NCBI RefSeq assembly: GCF_030530635.1
Contig: NZ_JAUMUL010000008.1
Coordinates: 1-64,000 of the forward strand
Length of the DNA: 64,000 bases
Direction of reading: 5' to 3'
From: Actinomyces sp.
GTDB lineage: Bacteria; Actinomycetota; Actinomycetes; Actinomycetales; Actinomycetaceae
Shown: positions 1 through 8,474 of the stretch, one piece after another
How the letters are laid out: the number at the start of each line of letters is the position of its first letter
Position numbering within the stretch: the stretch's first letter is position 1
Program-made: the position numbers and the translations under genes
Notes under the pieces: model-generated
Database searches by the model: none
Told to the model about the DNA's origin: nothing
Seen by the model: only the letters and a program-made list of their open reading frames with translations

Positions 1-1
1 G

Positions 2-75
2 CCCGCCATAAGTACCGACCTCGGCACGTAACAACTACCGACCTCAGCACGTAAGATCTACCGAACTCGGCGGAG
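2..75 (-). repeat. Three-unit array of 23-bp gene-3'-flanking repeat
   Basis: Three units read on the minus strand, starting at 70, 47 and 24, so the period is exactly 23. Each begins CCGAGNTCGGTAG (one copy CTGAG) and the first two end in TTACGTG. The array starts 17 nt after the stop codon of the GH106-like gene and has that gene's orientation. The same unit recurs after other genes in the window (11.7, 17.4, 23.7, 29.5, 47.8, 48.3 and 63.0 kb). Function is unknown. Confidence 0.75.
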
Positions 76-87
76 GGGGCGGAGGGG

Positions 88-3000
88 CTAGCGGAGGTGG
101 ACGGGGCCGAGGAGGCCGTGGGGAACGCTCGGGTGCTCCACCGCCCAGGGGCCGGTCATGTAGGCGTCGGCCGCGAGGGTGGCGTTGCGCAGCGTCGTGC
201 GCACCTCGATCTCAATGATCGGCTCACGGCCCACGGCCACGGCCGCCGCCAACGCGCCCCCGATCGCGATGGCCGCGTCATAGCGCAGCACCGGCCCGAA
301 GACCCGGTCGCCCACCCGCACCAGGGCGCTACCGCCCAGCTCCCCGAGGCTCAGTACCGCGTCCGCGAGCGCAGCCGGGTCGGCGCCACCGCCCACTTCC
401 GCGCGTACCCGGTACACGCCGGTACCGGACACGTCCTTCAGCGCAGGCACTTCGCGCCAATCGCCGGGTCCCTGCCCGGGCAGGACGATGGTGCGCGGTC
501 CGTTCGGCTCCTCACTGGTGACGGTCAGGCTCCACTCCGTCAGCGCGATCTCCTCGCCGCCACTTCCGATTCGCCGCCCGGTCTCGACTGCACCTGCACC
601 GACGACGGCCCCGGCAACGGCACAGGCCCCGCCCGCACCCGTAACTTCACCGGTACCCGGCCCGGGCTGCGCGGACACCAGCCGCAGCACCGCCAAGCCG
701 AGCGGCTCCAGGCGGGCCTCCACCCGCGTACGCCCGCCGGTCGCCTCGGCACCCACCGGCGTGATCTCGCCGGTGTCCAGGTCCAGGACCTCTACGTGCC
801 TGGCACCCTCGATCTTCAGCGGCAGTGCCACCGCCTGCGCGGCGGGGTTGTATACGAGCACGTAACGGCCCTCGACGGCGTCGCGCACCTGGGTCAGTAG
901 GACCGGCCCGTTCCAGGCCACACGGGGCCGCACCCCGAGCGCCGCGAGCGCGCCGGGCACCTGCGCCCAGCCGTCCACCCGCTGCACGCGCGGCCCCGCA
1001 AGCACGGAGGCGACCGCCTCACGGACGGCCGCGTCGGCGTCGGCGCCGCCCCAGCCGGCATCCCCGGTGGGCGGCCGGCCGACGAGCACGATCGCCAGTC
1101 CCTCCGCGGCGGTGCGCGCCAGCGCACGGGCCGCATCCAGCGGGATCGCGCCGTCCTGAAGCCCGGCATCCAGTACCAGTGCCCGGTAGGCGGGTCCCTC
1201 GGGGAAGAGCACGACTCGCCCCGCACCGGGCGCGCACTCGGCGGCCGGTAGCGTCCCGCTTCCGGCCGCCTGTCCCCCAGCGGCGGTCTGATCCACGGCA
1301 CCCGCCGCTGCGGCATTGATACCGCACCCGGGCCCCGCTTCGAGGCCGACGGCGCCCTCCTCGGCCAGGCCGACCGGGTCGAGTATCTGCACGTTGTAGC
1401 CGGCGCGCTCCAGGGGCTCGGCGTCGATGAGCCGGTCGGGGGCGGTGGCATCGGCCTCGGCGTTGCCGCGGGCGGCGGTGGTCAGGAAGCCGTCCCGGTA
1501 GACGGCCACGTCCGCCCGGGGCGTGCCGGTCTCCAGCACGGCGGTGCCGCGCGCCCAGTAGTCGGTCAGGCCCCGCCAGTGCTCCCACTGGGGAAAGTGC
1601 CGGTGGTTCCAGGACTCGGAGACCACTGTGCCGAAGCGGCCGCGGGTGGGCCAGGGCGCCTCGCCATCTTGGGCGGCGAAGCCGTGTACGAAGGGCTTGG
1701 TGACGCCGACGGCCCACTCCTTGTCGAGCATGTGCCGGTAGTCGGCCAGGGAGAAGTCGTAGCACTTGTCCATCTGGGCGCCGAGTTCGGTGGACACGCG
1801 CACGGCCCCGCCCTGGTGGGCGCCGGCCACGCAGCTGCGCTGCCAGTCCAGGGCGAAGCGCCAGTTGGGGTGGTCCCTGCGCATGGGTGCGCGGTCGCCG
1901 GAGTTCAGGGACTCCACCTCCGCGCGCCCGCCGCAACGCACCAGCTCGCGGAAGGAGCGGACCGGTTCCAGGTTCTGCCCGTAGGCGGCCTGGGCCTTGT
2001 GCCGCATGCCGTGCCCGGCGGCCCAGTCCTGGATAAGCGCCAGGTGGTCGATGACGTACAGGTCGGTGACGGTGCGGTCGTAGTCGGTGCGCACGCGTCG
2101 CCCCAGCGTGGTCGGTGCGCCGTCGGGGTCGGCGGAGTCGAAGTCGGGGCGTGGAGGTGCCTCGGGCACCCAGTAGCGGCACTGGCCGTGGGCGATCAGC
2201 AGCGGCAGGTAGCGGGTGGGGTCGTAACCGCGCAGGGCCCGGAAGCGCGGCAGCAGCTCGGGGCTCCAGAACAGGCAGTCGGCGTTCAGCTCCAGGGAGT
2301 CCTCGAACAGTTCGGTGGCGGTGGACCCCTCCGCCCCCAGGGCGGCCACGCCCGCAGGCCCGAGCTGCTGCTCGTCCAGGTAGGCCAGGGCGGCGCGGGC
2401 GGCGGCAGCGTCCAGGAAGCTGGTCACCCCCTGCTCGCTGTCGCGGCTCCAAAACGCCATGAGCGCCCACTGCCCCTCCCCCGGCGTCCAGGCGACGACG
2501 GCGCCCGCGCCCTCACCACGCACCTGCCCGGTAAGGTCGGTCAGGGTGGTCTCCTCCAGGAGGGTGGAGTGCTCGGGCTCGATGATCTTGGTGGGCTTGC
2601 CCCAGGGGTTGCCGGAGTCAATCACGCGCGGTGGTGTGCCGCGCCGAAGCACCCGGGCGGCGACGACGGCGACCAGCTTCCCGCCGCGAGCCAGTTCCGC
2701 GTCGTCGAAAGGCGCGGGCACGGGGGTGGTGACCGCGCCGCCGCGGCCACGGGCGGGCCCTGGAAGCTTGGCGGAGTCCGCGTCGGACCGGCCGGCGTCG
2801 CCCCGGACATCCGCCCGACCCTCGCCCTCAACCCACCTCACCCCGTACTGGAGTTCCTGGGCGGCGTAGGCGGTGCCGCGGGTGGTGTTGGGGGTCTGCA
2901 GCGGCCAGGCGGCGCCGAGCGTCATGGCCACCCCCACCCCCAGGTGCCGGGCCTCGGCCAAGACGGCGGCCAGCGCCTCACGCTGGGCGGCGTCGGCCCA

Positions 3001-3204
3001 GAAGCCGGGCGAGAAGGCGATCTCCACCTCCCCGAAGCCGGCGGCGGCGATCGCCCGCAGCTCCTCCAGCAGTTCCTCAACCGGAACCGGCTGCTGCCAC
3101 CACCAGCGGATCCCGGGCCGGTCGGTCATCTCCGGGGTGGCGAATCGCGCCCGGGTCAGGACGGCGCGGGTGGCGGGGCGGCGCCGGTCGGTGGGGGCGG
3201 TCAT
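88..3204 (-). CDS. GH106-like glycoside hydrolase (putative alpha-L-rhamnosidase)
   Basis: Large (1038 aa) glycoside hydrolase without a signal peptide, so probably intracellular and acting on imported oligosaccharides. The N-terminal block RWWWQQPVPVEELLEEL followed by AAAGFGEVEI (about residues 32-60) is the TIM-barrel entry typical of GH106-type alpha-L-rhamnosidases. The middle contains an Asn/Glu-rich active-site stretch (QAAYGQNLEP, EVESLNSGD) and the C-terminus a galactose-binding-like beta-sandwich (GVYRVRAEV). Gly/Ala-rich linkers near residues 130-165, 640-690 and 850-880 look low in complexity. ATG 3204 is preferred over ATG 3207 because GGAG lies 6 nt upstream of it. It is the last gene of the glycan operon, 29 nt after GH43. 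The substrate is inferred; a related beta-glycosidase specificity is possible. Confidence 0.6.
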   Translation of the reverse strand: MTAPTDRRRPATRAVLTRARFATPEMTDRPGIRWWWQQPVPVEELLEELRAIAAAGFGEVEIAFSPGFWADAAQREALAAVLAEARHLGVGVAMTLGAAWPLQTPNTTRGTAYAAQELQYGVRWVEGEGRADVRGDAGRSDADSAKLPGPARGRGGAVTTPVPAPFDDAELARGGKLVAVVAARVLRRGTPPRVIDSGNPWGKPTKIIEPEHSTLLEETTLTDLTGQVRGEGAGAVVAWTPGEGQWALMAFWSRDSEQGVTSFLDAAAARAALAYLDEQQLGPAGVAALGAEGSTATELFEDSLELNADCLFWSPELLPRFRALRGYDPTRYLPLLIAHGQCRYWVPEAPPRPDFDSADPDGAPTTLGRRVRTDYDRTVTDLYVIDHLALIQDWAAGHGMRHKAQAAYGQNLEPVRSFRELVRCGGRAEVESLNSGDRAPMRRDHPNWRFALDWQRSCVAGAHQGGAVRVSTELGAQMDKCYDFSLADYRHMLDKEWAVGVTKPFVHGFAAQDGEAPWPTRGRFGTVVSESWNHRHFPQWEHWRGLTDYWARGTAVLETGTPRADVAVYRDGFLTTAARGNAEADATAPDRLIDAEPLERAGYNVQILDPVGLAEEGAVGLEAGPGCGINAAAAGAVDQTAAGGQAAGSGTLPAAECAPGAGRVVLFPEGPAYRALVLDAGLQDGAIPLDAARALARTAAEGLAIVLVGRPPTGDAGWGGADADAAVREAVASVLAGPRVQRVDGWAQVPGALAALGVRPRVAWNGPVLLTQVRDAVEGRYVLVYNPAAQAVALPLKIEGARHVEVLDLDTGEITPVGAEATGGRTRVEARLEPLGLAVLRLVSAQPGPGTGEVTGAGGACAVAGAVVGAGAVETGRRIGSGGEEIALTEWSLTVTSEEPNGPRTIVLPGQGPGDWREVPALKDVSGTGVYRVRAEVGGGADPAALADAVLSLGELGGSALVRVGDRVFGPVLRYDAAIAIGGALAAAVAVGREPIIEIEVRTTLRNATLAADAYMTGPWAVEHPSVPHGLLGPVHLR

Positions 3205-3233
3205 CATGTGCTCCTAGCTGTGACGTGCGGCCC

Positions 3234-4895
3234 TTACAGGGCCCGGTAGCGGAAGTCGGTGATGCGGGCGCTGCCGGGTCCGGCGGCGAAGACGGCGGGC
3301 CGCAGCGAGACCAGGTCGTTCGCGGTGTTGGCGTGGTAGCCGGAGCACTCCAGGGTGAGCGGGTAGTGCGTCCACTCCGTGTGCCCGGGGCTGCGGTAGT
3401 ACATCTGCACGATGTGCTCGCGCTTGTCCAGGGCGAGTTCCAGGGCGCGGGTGCCCTCCGGCAGCGGCTGACTCCCCCAGGTGCGGGTGCCGCCGGTCCA
3501 GGCCTGCAGGCGCCCGGCGGCCAGCTCCAGTCCGAGGAAGAGCCGGTGGTTGAAGAACAGCAGCAGGCCCGCCGTCGTCCCGAGGGTCCCCGAGCCGCCG
3601 GACGTGCCCGGTTCACTGCCGCAAGCCCCGGCGGCTCCGGTCTGCGGGCCGCCGTCCTCTCCCGCCCGGGCGGCGTCCAGCAGTTCGATGCCGACCTCAA
3701 CCCGGTAGGAGCGGTCGGGGGCGCGCACGGTCATGGGTGAGGCCGACGTCGGGTCCTGGCCCTTCCCGGCCAGCACCAGGCCCGCCTCGGTGAAGGCGGC
3801 GCGGGCGGTCTCGTCGGCACCCGGCCGGTCGAAGGTCCAGCGCCAGCCCCAGGCCGGGGTGTGGAAGTCGTCGGACAGGGCTACGCCGTGGGGCCGCTGC
3901 TGGCTGCCGCCGCCGGGCAGGGGCAGGGGCGCGGTGAGGTCGCCGCCGCGGGCGACGGGCCAGCCGTCGTCGGTCCAGTCGACCGGTTCCAGCAGGATCT
4001 GCCGACCCAGCCCCTGGGCGCCCCGCTCGTAGGCGTGGTAGATGACGTACCACTGTCCGCCGGGTCCCTCCAGCAGGGTGCCGTGGCCCCGGGACCACCA
4101 GGGCTGGGCGGCGTCGGTGCAGCGCACCAGCGGGTTGGTGGGCATGTTCTCCCATGGTCCGTCGATGCTGCGGGAGCGGGCCACGATGACCATATGCCCG
4201 GTGGCCGGTCCGGCGGTGCCGCCGACGGCGGAGACCAGGTAGTGCCAGCCGTCCCGCTGCACGTGCTTGGGGCCCTCCAGGGAGTAGGCCTCCACCACCC
4301 AGTCCTCCGGGTAGTGCCAGCCGTCATAGACGTGCTCCACCTCGCCGACGGTTCCCAGGCCGTCGGGGGTGAGCCGGACCCGGTCGACGCCGTTCAAAAA
4401 CAGGTAGCGTTCGCCGTCCTCCCCCACGGCGTGTCCGGGGTCGATGTAGCCGCGCAGGCCCAGGTCGATGGGGCCGTGCCAGGTCCCCTCGATGTCGTCG
4501 GCCCACATCACCGCGATGGTGGGGGCATCCACGCGCGACCAGGAGGTGGGCATGAAGGGGATGTACATATAGTAGCGGCCGGCGTGCTCCACCAGGTCGA
4601 TGGCGAAGACGTTGCCCCAGGGCTCCGGGCAGGCGGGGCCGACCGGCTCCCAGTCCACCAGGTTCTCCGAGCGCCACAGCACAATGCCGGGGCTGGACTC
4701 GAAGGAGGAGTAGGTGAGGTAGTACCGGTCCCCCACCCGCAGGACGGTGGGGTCGGGGTAGTCCCCACCCATGACGGGGTTGCGGTAGGTGCCGTCGCCG
4801 AGGTTGGCGCGGCGCTGGTTCTCAATGCCACTCCCCCAGGCGGGGGCGGCGGACGAGGCGGTACGCGATGCGGCATTCGGGCTCGTGGCGGTCAT
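3234..4895 (-). CDS. GH43 family glycosidase (beta-xylosidase/arabinofuranosidase type)
   Basis: Five-bladed beta-propeller glycosidase of family GH43, 553 aa. The catalytic-base motif YPDPT (Asp about residue 48), the second Asp in DPGHAVGEDG (about 152) and the general-acid Glu in LEGPK (about 203) are all visible, as expected for an active enzyme. Residues from about 350 onward form a second beta-sandwich domain as in GH43 xylosidases, interrupted by a Gly/Thr-rich insert near residues 425-455. No signal peptide is present. The start is supported by GGAG about 7 nt upstream. It lies between the esterase (70-nt gap) and the GH106-like gene, which suggests removal of xylose or arabinose side chains during intracellular degradation. 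Exact specificity cannot be read from sequence. Confidence 0.8.
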   Translation of the reverse strand: MTATSPNAASRTASSAAPAWGSGIENQRRANLGDGTYRNPVMGGDYPDPTVLRVGDRYYLTYSSFESSPGIVLWRSENLVDWEPVGPACPEPWGNVFAIDLVEHAGRYYMYIPFMPTSWSRVDAPTIAVMWADDIEGTWHGPIDLGLRGYIDPGHAVGEDGERYLFLNGVDRVRLTPDGLGTVGEVEHVYDGWHYPEDWVVEAYSLEGPKHVQRDGWHYLVSAVGGTAGPATGHMVIVARSRSIDGPWENMPTNPLVRCTDAAQPWWSRGHGTLLEGPGGQWYVIYHAYERGAQGLGRQILLEPVDWTDDGWPVARGGDLTAPLPLPGGGSQQRPHGVALSDDFHTPAWGWRWTFDRPGADETARAAFTEAGLVLAGKGQDPTSASPMTVRAPDRSYRVEVGIELLDAARAGEDGGPQTGAAGACGSEPGTSGGSGTLGTTAGLLLFFNHRLFLGLELAAGRLQAWTGGTRTWGSQPLPEGTRALELALDKREHIVQMYYRSPGHTEWTHYPLTLECSGYHANTANDLVSLRPAVFAAGPGSARITDFRYRAL

Positions 4896-4965
4896 GTGGT
4901 TACTCCGGTGGTGCGACGGCGGTTATGTACAGCTTGCGGGTAGTTGAGAGGGGTGGCGAGAGCAC

Positions 4966-6006
4966 TCAGCGCAGCACGTCGCCGATGAAGGCGGCGAAGT
5001 GGTCGCAGGTTGCCTTGGCGGTGGGCAGTCCGGGCACGGACAGGTGGCCGTGAGTCTCCCCCGGCACCGTGTGCTGCTCCACATCGACGCCCGCCTGTGC
5101 GAGTTGGGCGGAGAAGCGCTCCCCAGAGGCGCGCAGGTCGTCGGCCTCGCAGTTCTCGATGTAGGTGCGCGGGTAGCCGGCCAGGGACTCGGCGTTCCCG
5201 GGCATGGCGTAGTCGAAGTGCTCGACGCCGGTCATCTCGGGTCCGAGGAGCTGCCCGGTGAGGTAGTCGTTCTGGGCGGCAGCGGCCTCACGGCCGGCCC
5301 ACAGTAGAGGAGGGAGAGTCGCGAGTACGGCGGCAAGCTCGGCGGATGGCTCCGGCAGCGGGTAGTGCACCAGCGGGTAGGCGAGGAAGACGCCGGCGGG
5401 GGCCTGTCCGGCGTCGCGCCCGTGCAGGCCGACGGAGGCGGCCAGGCAGGCCCCGGCACTGCCGCCGCCGACGGCCACCCTGGCCGGGTCGGTGGGCAGT
5501 CCATGCCCTCCGGCGCGCGCCCACTGGTAGGCGGCCCAGCAGTCGTCATGCGGGATGGGGTGGGTGACGCCGTCGACGGCGAGCCGGTAGTCGACGCTTA
5601 TCACGGGCAGCCCGGTGGCATGCGCCAGGCGGGCGGCGGTGTGGTCGGCCTCGGGCATGTCCAGGTCGCCGAAGATGAAGGCGCCCCCGTGGATCCAGAC
5701 GACGGCGCCGCGGCGGCCGGCGGCGTCGGGGGCGGATAGCTCACGCGGGGTATAGACGCGTACGGGCACGTCCCCGTGCGGACCGGGGGCGGCATCGTCC
5801 CGGCGGTCCACCTCGGGCAGGTCTACGGGCTCGACGGGCAGGTCGTAGCGGGCCGCCCGGGCCTGATACTCGGCAGTGAATCCGGGGCCGCGCGGGGGCA
5901 GGCCGTCCAGGATGTGAATCCGCTCGCCGTGGATGCCGGCGACGCGTCCCACCTTCTCGGGGCCATCGGTGACGACGACGGGGTCGTGGGTCGAGTTGAA
6001 GCGCAT
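4966..6006 (-). CDS. alpha/beta-hydrolase fold esterase (HSL family)
   Basis: 346-aa alpha/beta hydrolase of the hormone-sensitive-lipase type. The oxyanion motif IHGGAF (about residues 104-109) precedes the nucleophile elbow GGGSAG (the family norm is GDSAG), and a C-terminal ETHGH supplies the catalytic His. Such enzymes cleave small esters such as acetyl or feruloyl groups on glycans. Its place among GH3, GH43 and GH106-like genes (47 nt after GH3, 70 nt before GH43) favours deacylation of imported hemicellulose or rhamnoside oligomers, but that role is inferred. GAGGAGG upstream fixes the ATG at 6006. No signal peptide is seen. Confidence 0.75.
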   Translation of the reverse strand: MRFNSTHDPVVVTDGPEKVGRVAGIHGERIHILDGLPPRGPGFTAEYQARAARYDLPVEPVDLPEVDRRDDAAPGPHGDVPVRVYTPRELSAPDAAGRRGAVVWIHGGAFIFGDLDMPEADHTAARLAHATGLPVISVDYRLAVDGVTHPIPHDDCWAAYQWARAGGHGLPTDPARVAVGGGSAGACLAASVGLHGRDAGQAPAGVFLAYPLVHYPLPEPSAELAAVLATLPPLLWAGREAAAAQNDYLTGQLLGPEMTGVEHFDYAMPGNAESLAGYPRTYIENCEADDLRASGERFSAQLAQAGVDVEQHTVPGETHGHLSVPGLPTAKATCDHFAAFIGDVLR

Positions 6007-6053
6007 GGGTCGTACCTCCTCGTACGTGCTTGCGGATGGATGTGTGCGGCGGG

Positions 6054-8351
6054 TCAGTCGGTGACGGTCAGCAGCAGCGGTTCGGCGTCGGAGTCGTCCC
6101 CGAGGCGGATCTCGAAATCGCCGGGCTCGACGCGCCAGCCCTCCCCGTCGTCGCCGAACAGCGCCAGGTGGCTGCGGTCCAGACGGAAGGAGACCGCTTG
6201 GCTGCCGCCGGCGGGGACGGAGACGCGCTGGAAGCCGGCGAGCCTGCGGACGGCGGGGGCGAGCGAGGCGAGCACGTCGCGGGTGAACAGCAGCACCACG
6301 TCCTCGCCGTCCCTCTCCCCGGTGTTGGCAACCGTGGCCGTGACCTCCACGGCGGCGCCGGCGTCGAGCTCGGCCCGGGAGATGGTGGTGCGATTCAGGG
6401 CGGCGTCGCGGTAGGTGAAGCTCGTGTAGGACAGGCCGTGGCCGAAGTGGAAGCGGGGGCCGAGCGGCAGGTCGCGGTACTTGGAGGTGAAGAACTCCTG
6501 GAGGTTGGCGGGGCCGTCCAGGCCCATGTCGAAGACGGGCTTGACCATCTCCCCGCCGCGGGTGGCGGGGCGTCCGGTGTTCTCGTGGGCGTCGTATGTG
6601 GCCGGGAGCTGCCCGGAGTGGCGGGGGAAGCCGATGGGTAGGCGCCCGGAGGGGTTGACGGCGCCGGTAAGGACGTCGGCGATGACCTCCGGGCCGGTGG
6701 TGCCCAGGTGCCAGGCGGCCAGGACGGCGCCCGGCTCCTCGATCCAGTCCTCCACGACGAGCGGGCGCCCGGCCACGAGCACCACGGCCAGGGGCGTGCC
6801 GGTGGCGGCGATGGCGTGGACGAGGGCGGCCTGGTCGCCGGGCAGGTGCAGGTCGGCGCGGGAGGTGGCCTCGCCGGTGAGCTGGCTGGGCTCGTCCAGG
6901 GCGAGGATCACCAGGTCGGCGTCGGCGGCGGCCGCGGCGACGGCGTCGACCTCCTCCCCGGTGACGCCGAGCGGGTCATGCCCGCCCAGCACCGTCAGCT
7001 CGGGGGCGGGCGTACCGGCGTCGGCGGCACGGGCCTCCAGGGCCACGGCCAGCGCGTCCGCGAGAGAGCGGGTGGGTGGGGCGGCGAAGTGCTGCACCCA
7101 GGCGCCCAGGTGGTCGGTGTGGGTGGCGGCCGGGCCGGCCAGCAGGATGCGGCGGGCGGTGGGGGCGATCGGTAGGGAGCCGTCGTTGGTGAGCAGCACG
7201 GGGCACTTCTCGGCGGCGGCGCGGGCGGCGGCCAGGTGCTGCGGGGTGGGGGCGGTGATCTCGGCGGCGGGGTCCACGTAGGGGTTCTCGAACAGGCCGA
7301 GGGCCAGCTTGAGGGCCAGGACGCGGCGGACGGCGTCGTCGACGCGGGCCACCAAGGCCGGGTCGTCACCGTCCAGGAGGGCGGGGTGGTCGGGGCGGGC
7401 GGCCGGGTCGTGCAGGTGCCCGCCCATTTCGATGTCGAGCCCGGCGGAAAGCGACGTGCGGGCGGCGCCGGGCAGGTCGGCGGCCACCCCGTGGGGGATG
7501 AGGTTCTCCACGCCGGAGGCGTCGCCGACTATCGCGCCGGTGAAGCCGAGCTGGTCCTTGAGGAGGCCGGTGAGCAGGCGGCGGTTGGCGTGCACGGGGC
7601 GGCCGTTCATGGTGTTGAAGGAGGCCATGACGGAGCCGACACCGGCGTCCACGCAGGCGGCGAAGGGCGGCAGGTACACGGAGTGGAGCCGCTGGTCGGA
7701 CATGTCCACGGTGTTGTAGTCGCGGCCGCCCTCGGCGGCGCCGTAGCCGATGAAGTGCTTGGCGGTGGCCACCATGGTGCCGGGCTCATCCAGGCGCTCG
7801 TGCTGGTAGCCCGTAACCATGGCGGCCCCGAGTTCGGCGGTCAGCAGGGGATCCTCGCCGAAGCCCTCGGCGACGCGCCCCCAGCGCGGGTCGCGGGCGA
7901 CGTCCACCATGGGCGAGTAGGTCCAGGTGACGCCGCCGGAGCGGGCCTCGGCGGCGGAGACGGCGGCGCAGGAGCGGGCGACGGCGGTGGAGAAGGAGGC
8001 GCCCATGGCCAGCGGGGTGGGGAAGATGGTGCGCTGGCCGTGGATGACGTCCAGGCCGATGAGCAGGGGGATGCCGTGCGGGGTCTCCTCCACGGCGGCG
8101 CGCTGGATCGCATTGGCGTCAGCCGCGTTGCCGGGCCAGAACAGGGCGCCGATGCCGGCACGGGCCTCCTCCAGACACTCCTCGGTGGTCATCTTGAAGG
8201 TGACCTGCACCTGCGCCAGCTTCTCCTCCCAGGTGAGGGAGGCGAGGATGGCCTCGATGCGCTCGCGCTGGGCGGCGGTGAGTTGGGCGGCGGGGCTCTT
8301 CGGGCTGGTGGCTGGGTGGTTGGCGGCGGAGGCGGCGTTGGCGGCGGTCAT
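6054..8351 (-). CDS. GH3 beta-glycosidase
   Basis: 765-aa family 3 beta-glycosidase with the complete GH3 layout. The N-terminal barrel (LTWEEKLAQVQ, KHFIGYGAAEGGRDYN) carries the nucleophile Asp in GAIVGDASG (about residue 275). A GH3_C alpha/beta sandwich and a C-terminal fibronectin-III-like domain (VSVPAGGSQAVSF) follow. A frame extension to 8459 exists, but the ATG at 8351 has GAGGAG 8 nt upstream and the family's normal N-terminus follows. It sits 123 nt downstream of the symporter gene, separated by a hairpin. Likely beta-glucosidase or beta-xylosidase on imported oligosaccharides; no export signal. Confidence 0.88.
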   Translation of the reverse strand: MTAANAASAANHPATSPKSPAAQLTAAQRERIEAILASLTWEEKLAQVQVTFKMTTEECLEEARAGIGALFWPGNAADANAIQRAAVEETPHGIPLLIGLDVIHGQRTIFPTPLAMGASFSTAVARSCAAVSAAEARSGGVTWTYSPMVDVARDPRWGRVAEGFGEDPLLTAELGAAMVTGYQHERLDEPGTMVATAKHFIGYGAAEGGRDYNTVDMSDQRLHSVYLPPFAACVDAGVGSVMASFNTMNGRPVHANRRLLTGLLKDQLGFTGAIVGDASGVENLIPHGVAADLPGAARTSLSAGLDIEMGGHLHDPAARPDHPALLDGDDPALVARVDDAVRRVLALKLALGLFENPYVDPAAEITAPTPQHLAAARAAAEKCPVLLTNDGSLPIAPTARRILLAGPAATHTDHLGAWVQHFAAPPTRSLADALAVALEARAADAGTPAPELTVLGGHDPLGVTGEEVDAVAAAAADADLVILALDEPSQLTGEATSRADLHLPGDQAALVHAIAATGTPLAVVLVAGRPLVVEDWIEEPGAVLAAWHLGTTGPEVIADVLTGAVNPSGRLPIGFPRHSGQLPATYDAHENTGRPATRGGEMVKPVFDMGLDGPANLQEFFTSKYRDLPLGPRFHFGHGLSYTSFTYRDAALNRTTISRAELDAGAAVEVTATVANTGERDGEDVVLLFTRDVLASLAPAVRRLAGFQRVSVPAGGSQAVSFRLDRSHLALFGDDGEGWRVEPGDFEIRLGDDSDAEPLLLTVTD

Positions 8352-8410
8352 GTGAGGGCTCCTCGCTGAGCTGTCAATCGGGTGGGCGGAGAGAGTAGTT
8401 GGAGGGGTTG

Positions 8411-8465
8411 GGGCGGGCGCAGGGCGGCGTCGGCCCTCAGGTCGATCATCCCCCTGCACCCGCCC
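8411..8465 (-). terminator. Hairpin between symporter and GH3 genes
   Basis: A 14-nt stem with one mismatch (GGGCGGGCGCAGGG at 8411-8424 against CCCTGCACCCGCCC at 8452-8465) surrounds a 27-nt loop. It may attenuate transcription or stabilise the mRNA between the symporter and the enzymes. No U-tract follows. Confidence 0.45.
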
Positions 8466-8474
8466 GTGACGTAA

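Noticed and set aside
2..75. Regularly spaced 23-bp repeats as a CRISPR array
   Set aside because: Units are contiguous and diverged with no spacers between conserved repeats, and no cas genes are present.
1579..3249. 556-aa plus-strand frame opposite the GH106-like gene
   Set aside because: Typical GC-rich antisense shadow with Gly/Val-rich composition; the minus-strand frame has the family motifs.
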